NCBI RefSeq assembly: GCF_000425205.1
Contig: NZ_AULI01000009.1
Location: 1 to 64,000 of the forward strand
From: Pontibacillus halophilus JSM 076056 = DSM 19796
GTDB lineage: Bacteria; Bacillota; Bacilli; Bacillales; BH030062
Direction: 5' to 3'
Length of the DNA: 64,000 nt
Shown here: one piece after another, positions 60,223 to 64,000 of the stretch
Numbering within the stretch: the stretch's first letter is position 1
Layout: each line of letters starts with the position of its first letter
Notes under the pieces: model-generated
Told to the model about the DNA's origin: nothing
The model's database searches: none
Seen by the model: the letters and a program-made list of their open reading frames with translations, nothing else
Program-made: the position numbers and the translations under genes

Positions 60223-61227
60223 TTATTCGATTTCGTTTCGATTCGGTGGAGCCATAAATTCAGGTCCAACGGGGTTCTTAATGTTTCTGGCTAAGATTTC
60301 ATCAATCTCACGTTGGGTTGCTTCATCAATATGGAAGTCCTCGATTTCATCAACAGGATCCATTTGATCTGGTCGACGACCGCCCCATAAGGCTGTACCT
60401 GCTCCAGGTTGGTCTACAATGAATCGTAACGCCAAGTGAAGAACGTTTTTGTTGAACTTCTCTTTAGCAAGTTGATCGAGCTCATCAACTGCTTTTAAAT
60501 ACTGATCAAAGCGTGGTTGTTGGAATTTCGGGTCATTGTTTCGGAGGTCATCGCCATCAAATTGTTTATCCCGAGACATTTTCCCTGACAGTAATCCGCG
60601 GCATAGACTTCCATAAAGAAGAGTATGCATGTTGTGGTCTTGAACGTAAGGCAAGATGTCTTCTTCTATTTCTCGTTCGAATAAGTTGTATGGAGGTTGT
60701 ACGACATGCAAGGGTGCATATTGTCTGAACGTGTCCATTTGCTCGGGTGAGAAGTTACTTACGCCGATTGCACGGATTTTCCCTTGTTTGTATAAGTAAT
60801 TAAGTGCCGATGCGGTCTCCTCAATGGGTACCATTGGATCTGGCCAATGGACTTGATAGATATCAATGTAATCTGTTTGAAGTCTCTCTAATGATGCTTC
60901 AATTTCTTCATGAATGCGTTCTTTTGAAGCATCACGGTATAGTTGTCCATCTTCTGTCCAGTTAATGCCGACTTTCGTTGCAAGGACGAGATCTTCTCGC
61001 TTCCCTTCAAACTGCTGTAACGCCTTACCTACAATCTCTTCTGACTTTCCGTACCCGTAGGCAGGGGCAGTATCAATTAAATTTATCCCTTTAGAAAGAG
61101 CTGCGTGGATGGTTCTAATGGATTCTTCCTCATCAGTGCCTCCCCACATGCTCCCACCAATTGCCCATGTTCCTAGGCCGATGGTTGTCGCTTCTATATC
61201 AGTTTGATGGATTTGTCGTTTTTCCAT
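60223..61227 (-). CDS. Aldo/keto reductase
   Basis: A 334-residue NADPH-dependent (alpha/beta)8 reductase. Catalytic residues appear in INLIDTAPAYGYGKSEEIVG (Asp, Tyr), VLATKVGINW (Lys) and YQVHWPDP (His). The IGVSNFSPEQ segment is also typical. Resembles YhdN/IolS-type general stress aldo/keto reductases. The ATG at 61227 is fixed by GGAGGTGCTCTC; the upstream in-frame extension lacks a site. Confidence 0.93.
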   Translation of the reverse strand: MEKRQIHQTDIEATTIGLGTWAIGGSMWGGTDEEESIRTIHAALSKGINLIDTAPAYGYGKSEEIVGKALQQFEGKREDLVLATKVGINWTEDGQLYRDASKERIHEEIEASLERLQTDYIDIYQVHWPDPMVPIEETASALNYLYKQGKIRAIGVSNFSPEQMDTFRQYAPLHVVQPPYNLFEREIEEDILPYVQDHNMHTLLYGSLCRGLLSGKMSRDKQFDGDDLRNNDPKFQQPRFDQYLKAVDELDQLAKEKFNKNVLHLALRFIVDQPGAGTALWGGRRPDQMDPVDEIEDFHIDEATQREIDEILARNIKNPVGPEFMAPPNRNEIE

Positions 61228-61354
61228 GAGAGCACCTCCGTCAATGTGTATACATGCGTACTTTACCCGTCGTGTCATTCAGTAAACGTGCTTCACATGT
61301 TTCAGCTTCCTTATGCATATGGTGGATAGAAGGCCTGTCTTAGGAGGGAATTGG

Positions 61355-61879
61355 ATGTTCTACCTATCGGAGAGACGGTTGTTAGTAGTATTGCTTGTAG
61401 GATTTGTCTCAATATGTTGGTTCTCGCTCCTTCGCGCAGAGAGCATCATCGTGCAAGGCTATGAGGCGGAGCAAGCGGAAGAAGTGATTGCTTTAGATTT
61501 CGAACCATTTGTTGAGGTGGGGACGGTAGAAGAGGCGGAAGCTCATGTCTCTTTCAACGTATCATCAGTCATGAATGTTCCAGATGGATACGAACGATTA
61601 AGTGTAAGTTACCATGAGGAAGACGGAAGAGTTCGTCAAGTATTCACAAATCACAAAGAAGGGAGACTAATGGTTGAACAAGCAGAATCTCCTTTATCAG
61701 CACCTAAAGAAGCCGTTGTGAATGTGATAAAGATTGGAAATAAAGAGGTCACCTTATATGGGGAGGGCGATGAGATTTACGGAGCTACATGGTCGACGGG
61801 TACTTCCACTTATTCGGTTCATTCATTGCGCTCGTTTGACTTAAATCAATGGAAGGAATTGATGATTGGTATTTATTAA
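61355..61879 (+). CDS. Membrane-anchored protein, DUF4367-like extracytoplasmic domain
   Basis: A 174-residue protein with one N-terminal helix (~8-30, LLVVLLVGFVSICWFSLL) and an extracytoplasmic beta-rich domain. VMNVPDGYERLSVSYHEEDG, RQVFTN and the EVTLYGEGDEIYGATWSTGT pattern resemble DUF4367/MucB-RseB-like domains often linked to anti-sigma or sporulation proteins; assignment is tentative. TAGGAGGG upstream sets the ATG at 61355. Confidence 0.7.
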   Translation: MFYLSERRLLVVLLVGFVSICWFSLLRAESIIVQGYEAEQAEEVIALDFEPFVEVGTVEEAEAHVSFNVSSVMNVPDGYERLSVSYHEEDGRVRQVFTNHKEGRLMVEQAESPLSAPKEAVVNVIKIGNKEVTLYGEGDEIYGATWSTGTSTYSVHSLRSFDLNQWKELMIGIY

Positions 61880-61983
61880 TTTTCTTAAAATAAAATTTAC
61901 AAAACTTTAATTTTTTAGCTCTTTTTTCGACATAATGTGATATGATGATGATGGATTTAGAGAGTTACCATTAAGAGAGGAAG

Positions 61984-62328
61984 ATGGAAGTGAGCCTAGG
62001 CCCATTTACGATTTTGTTACTGGCCATCGTTCTTGTGAACTTCACTTCAGAGCTTGTTGAGGCAAGCTATTACGGAAGAGCCATGAGTTTCAAGAAGGCT
62101 TCTGTTCGTTCACTGTTGTTTACAATCGTTGCCGTAACGATAAATGGACTTTTTCTAATCTTTGATTCATCCTATCATACCTCAGTCATCATTGTATTTC
62201 TAAGCGTAGGAGTTTTGTATTGTTTGATACGCATGTTGGTATCGATTAAGAAGAAAGAGCGCCATACTTGGATCTATCCATTGATTTGCGTATACTTATG
62301 TGTCCTTTGTTTGATTATTTATGAATAA
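61984..62328 (+). CDS. Small four-helix membrane protein
   Basis: A 114-residue membrane protein with helices at ~7-25, ~42-60, ~66-86 and ~95-112, and a charged loop SIKKKERHTW. I recognise no family. AGAGAGG lies four bases before the ATG; a GTG two codons later gives better spacing and is an alternative start. It is followed by a terminator. Confidence 0.65.
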   Translation: MEVSLGPFTILLLAIVLVNFTSELVEASYYGRAMSFKKASVRSLLFTIVAVTINGLFLIFDSSYHTSVIIVFLSVGVLYCLIRMLVSIKKKERHTWIYPLICVYLCVLCLIIYE

Positions 62329-62338
62329 TGCCCTGTTC

Positions 62339-62367
62339 AATCGACCTAAGAAGGGTCGATTATATTT
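62339..62367 (+). terminator. Terminator after the four-helix membrane protein gene
   Basis: AATCGACC / GGTCGATT stem with a seven-base loop, then ATATTTT. Confidence 0.75.
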
Positions 62368-62394
62368 TGGGTTAAAATGACTGAAAATTTGGAC

Positions 62395-62400
62395 TATAAT
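62395..62400 (+). promoter_or_regulatory. Consensus -10 ahead of the acylase gene
   Basis: TATAAT 23 bases before the GTG start. The region 17-18 bp upstream offers only TTAAAA as -35, so the promoter is weakly supported. Confidence 0.4.
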
Positions 62401-62422
62401 AAGAGGAAGGGGGGATTCAAAG

Positions 62423-64000
62423 GTGGAAGTCGTTCAGGAACCGAGGCGAAAGAAGCGGCCCATGCCCACATGGCAGAAGATTGTGTTCGGTGGAATTGCA
62501 GTATTGTTATTTCTTCTCATACTCGTTCTCATCTTTGTAAACGTTTACATTAATCAAACCGTACCTAAAGTGTCTGGAGAAGAAGTTGTTAGAGTGCTTC
62601 AATCGGACGTTCGTGTCACGTATGACAGATACGGGGTTCCACATATTGAAGCGAGCAAAGATGCGGATTTATTTCGGGCACAAGGTTATGTGCAGGCGAA
62701 AGAGCGCTTGTTCCAAATGAGTATGGCTCGTAGGCAAGCGAGTGGGACTCTTAGTGAGGTGGTAGGGGAACAAGCAGTAGAGCAAGACAAATACTTTCGT
62801 ACATTGGGGTTAAGAAGGGCGGCGGAGCGGTCTTATGCTTCTTATTCGCCTGAGATGAAGGAAGTTCTTCAGTACTACTCTGAAGGGGTAAATGCCTTTA
62901 TTGAGGAAGCAATCGCATCTAAACGATTGCCAGTTGAGTTCGCGCTGGTTGGCTTCTCTCCTAGCGAGTGGGATCCGATTGATTCATTAACAATAGGAAA
63001 GTACATGGCGTTTGACTTAGGTGGGCACTGGGAAAGACAGGCTTTTAACTATCACCTATTGCAGCAATATGGAGAAGAGAAGGCTTATGAATTGTTCCCA
63101 TCCTATCCTAAACAAGCTCCAACGATTGTGAAGGACATCAATATTGGTCAAAGCTTTTCTAGCGCAATTATTCCAGAAGAATTCAACGGGAGCAACAATT
63201 GGGTTGTGAGCGGTGAGAAAACAGCAAGTGGCAAGCCACTTCTTGCTGACGACCCTCATTTAGGATTGGCAACTCCATCCATCTGGTATGAAATGCATTT
63301 ACAGTCTCCGAATTATAATGTGAATGGCGTCGTTTTCGCAGGCGTACCTGGAATTATTCTAGGGCATAACGATGAAATTGCCTGGGGCGTCACGAACGTA
63401 GGACCCGATGTGCAACAGCTCTATCTTGAGAAAAGGCATCCAGACGAAGCCTATACGTTCATGTACGAAGGAGAGTGGGAAAAGGCAAAGGTAATTCAGG
63501 AACCGATCAATGTGAAAGGGGAAGACACAATCCCATATACAGTAGTAGAAACACGGCATGGTCCTATTCTATCTGAATTTGCAGGGCAATCAGATGGGGA
63601 ACATGCGCTGGCTTTGAGATGGACTGCTCTCGATGCTACAACAGAGCTCGAAGCATTTCTAGACGTGAATAAAGCGAAGAATTGGAATGAGTTTGAAGAT
63701 GCACTGGCAAAGTTTCATGCCCCCGCGCAAAACTTCGTGTTCACATCGAAAGACGGAACAATCGCATACAAAGCCAATGGGAAAATCCCAATTTATCCTG
63801 ATGGAAAGGATGCTCTATTGCCGCTTGAGGGGTGGAACGCCGAAAATGAATGGGTGGGGTATATTCCGTATGATGAATTGCCAACTGTAATTAATCCAGA
63901 GCAAGGCTTTATTGCGACCGCTAATAACAAAGTAGTTGGACCGGATTATCCATATCATATTAGTCATGTCTTTGCACAGCCTTATCGCTATGCTCGGATT
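62423..64000 (+). CDS. Penicillin acylase-family Ntn-hydrolase, 3' end outside the window
   Basis: The first 526 codons, open to the edge. GTG start at 62423 after GGAAGGGGGG. A signal anchor at ~20-42 (IVFGGIAVLLFLLILVLIFV) indicates an exported or membrane-bound enzyme. The alpha region follows (VTYDRYGVPHIEASKDADLF, ARRQASGTLSEVVG). Ser257 in NGSNNWVVSG is the predicted N-terminal nucleophile freed by autocleavage; DDPHLGL and NVGPDVQQLY follow as usual. Family members cleave penicillins, cephalosporins or acyl-homoserine lactones. Natural substrate unknown. Full proteins are roughly 780-800 residues. Confidence 0.92.
   Translation, partial: MEVVQEPRRKKRPMPTWQKIVFGGIAVLLFLLILVLIFVNVYINQTVPKVSGEEVVRVLQSDVRVTYDRYGVPHIEASKDADLFRAQGYVQAKERLFQMSMARRQASGTLSEVVGEQAVEQDKYFRTLGLRRAAERSYASYSPEMKEVLQYYSEGVNAFIEEAIASKRLPVEFALVGFSPSEWDPIDSLTIGKYMAFDLGGHWERQAFNYHLLQQYGEEKAYELFPSYPKQAPTIVKDINIGQSFSSAIIPEEFNGSNNWVVSGEKTASGKPLLADDPHLGLATPSIWYEMHLQSPNYNVNGVVFAGVPGIILGHNDEIAWGVTNVGPDVQQLYLEKRHPDEAYTFMYEGEWEKAKVIQEPINVKGEDTIPYTVVETRHGPILSEFAGQSDGEHALALRWTALDATTELEAFLDVNKAKNWNEFEDALAKFHAPAQNFVFTSKDGTIAYKANGKIPIYPDGKDALLPLEGWNAENEWVGYIPYDELPTVINPEQGFIATANNKVVGPDYPYHISHVFAQPYRYARI

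Noticed and set aside
1-64000. CRISPR arrays, tRNA or rRNA genes, prophage modules, toxin-antitoxin operons
   Set aside because: I saw no regularly spaced repeats, no rRNA-like blocks, no cloverleaf with a CCA end, and no structural phage or canonical toxin-antitoxin pair. A covariance-model scan was not possible.

Overview
The window looks like chromosome of a moderately halophilic or marine Bacillaceae (Pontibacillus/Halobacillus-like; this is inference). Supporting signs are strong GGAGG-type ribosome binding sites with frequent GTG/TTG starts, B. subtilis-type gene families (Spo0M, RsbR-like STAS protein, YflT, ThiT, FdhD/YrhE/YrhD, YhfP, YfmJ), SigA-, SigB- and SigW-type promoters, S-box and THI-box riboswitches, and three adjacent BCCT osmolyte-type carriers. 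No rRNA, tRNA or CRISPR array was seen.

Layout. 0-4 kb: a GntR/UTRA regulator divergent from malA-malP, a maltose-type PTS and a GH4 phospho-alpha-glucosidase. 4-11 kb: RsbR-like stressosome protein, an M24 peptidase, the aa3 menaquinol oxidase operon qoxABCD, and an azoreductase behind a probable MhqR operator. 11-20.5 kb: a galactoside regulon (Na+/solute symporter, AraC regulator, GH36 alpha-galactosidase, galK-galE-galT) with cre-like sites. Alpha-galactosides would be cleaved to galactose, which enters the Leloir pathway. 20.5-29.8 kb: stress and housekeeping genes: luciferase-like monooxygenase flanked by two paralogous small membrane proteins, a 1-Cys peroxiredoxin, EamA exporter, quinone oxidoreductase, a DHFR-domain gene with a LexA box between its promoter elements, a 3D-domain wall protein and a truncated YgjP-like protein. 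29.9-36 kb: three BCCT transporters with a DUF1028 gene between the first two. 36-46 kb: an AT-rich CPBP protease gene, a frameshifted cysteine dioxygenase, DUF819, a SAM-riboswitch-controlled NhaC-type (MetT-like) transporter, NUDIX, a SigB-driven YflT gene, a TPP-riboswitch-controlled thiT, and a TetR/YhfP pair.

46-52.9 kb: a twice-frameshifted nicotinamidase gene whose reconstructed end overlaps pncB, a tandem GNAT, a methyltransferase, Spo0M under a SigW-type promoter, and an ArsR-DUF2087 regulator. 52.96-53.57 kb: a 604-bp non-autonomous transposable element with 29-bp inverted repeats, an 8-bp target duplication, no transposase, and a passenger membrane-protein gene behind a LexA box. 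53.6-59 kb: fdhD, a YrhE-type formate dehydrogenase, a DUF1641 partner and a YfmJ-type reductase. 59-64 kb: secreted nuclease, aldo/keto reductase, small membrane proteins and the first 526 codons of a penicillin-acylase-family enzyme that runs off the window.

The most notable items are the SOS-box-bearing passenger element, the second LexA box of the same design at the DHFR-domain gene, the broken pncA and cysteine dioxygenase genes, the CaiT-like but probably Na+-coupled BCCT cluster, the Met/His-rich tail of QoxD, and the small-membrane-protein pair around the monooxygenase. Promoter and operator calls are by-eye consensus matches. Family assignments are from remembered motifs, not database searches.
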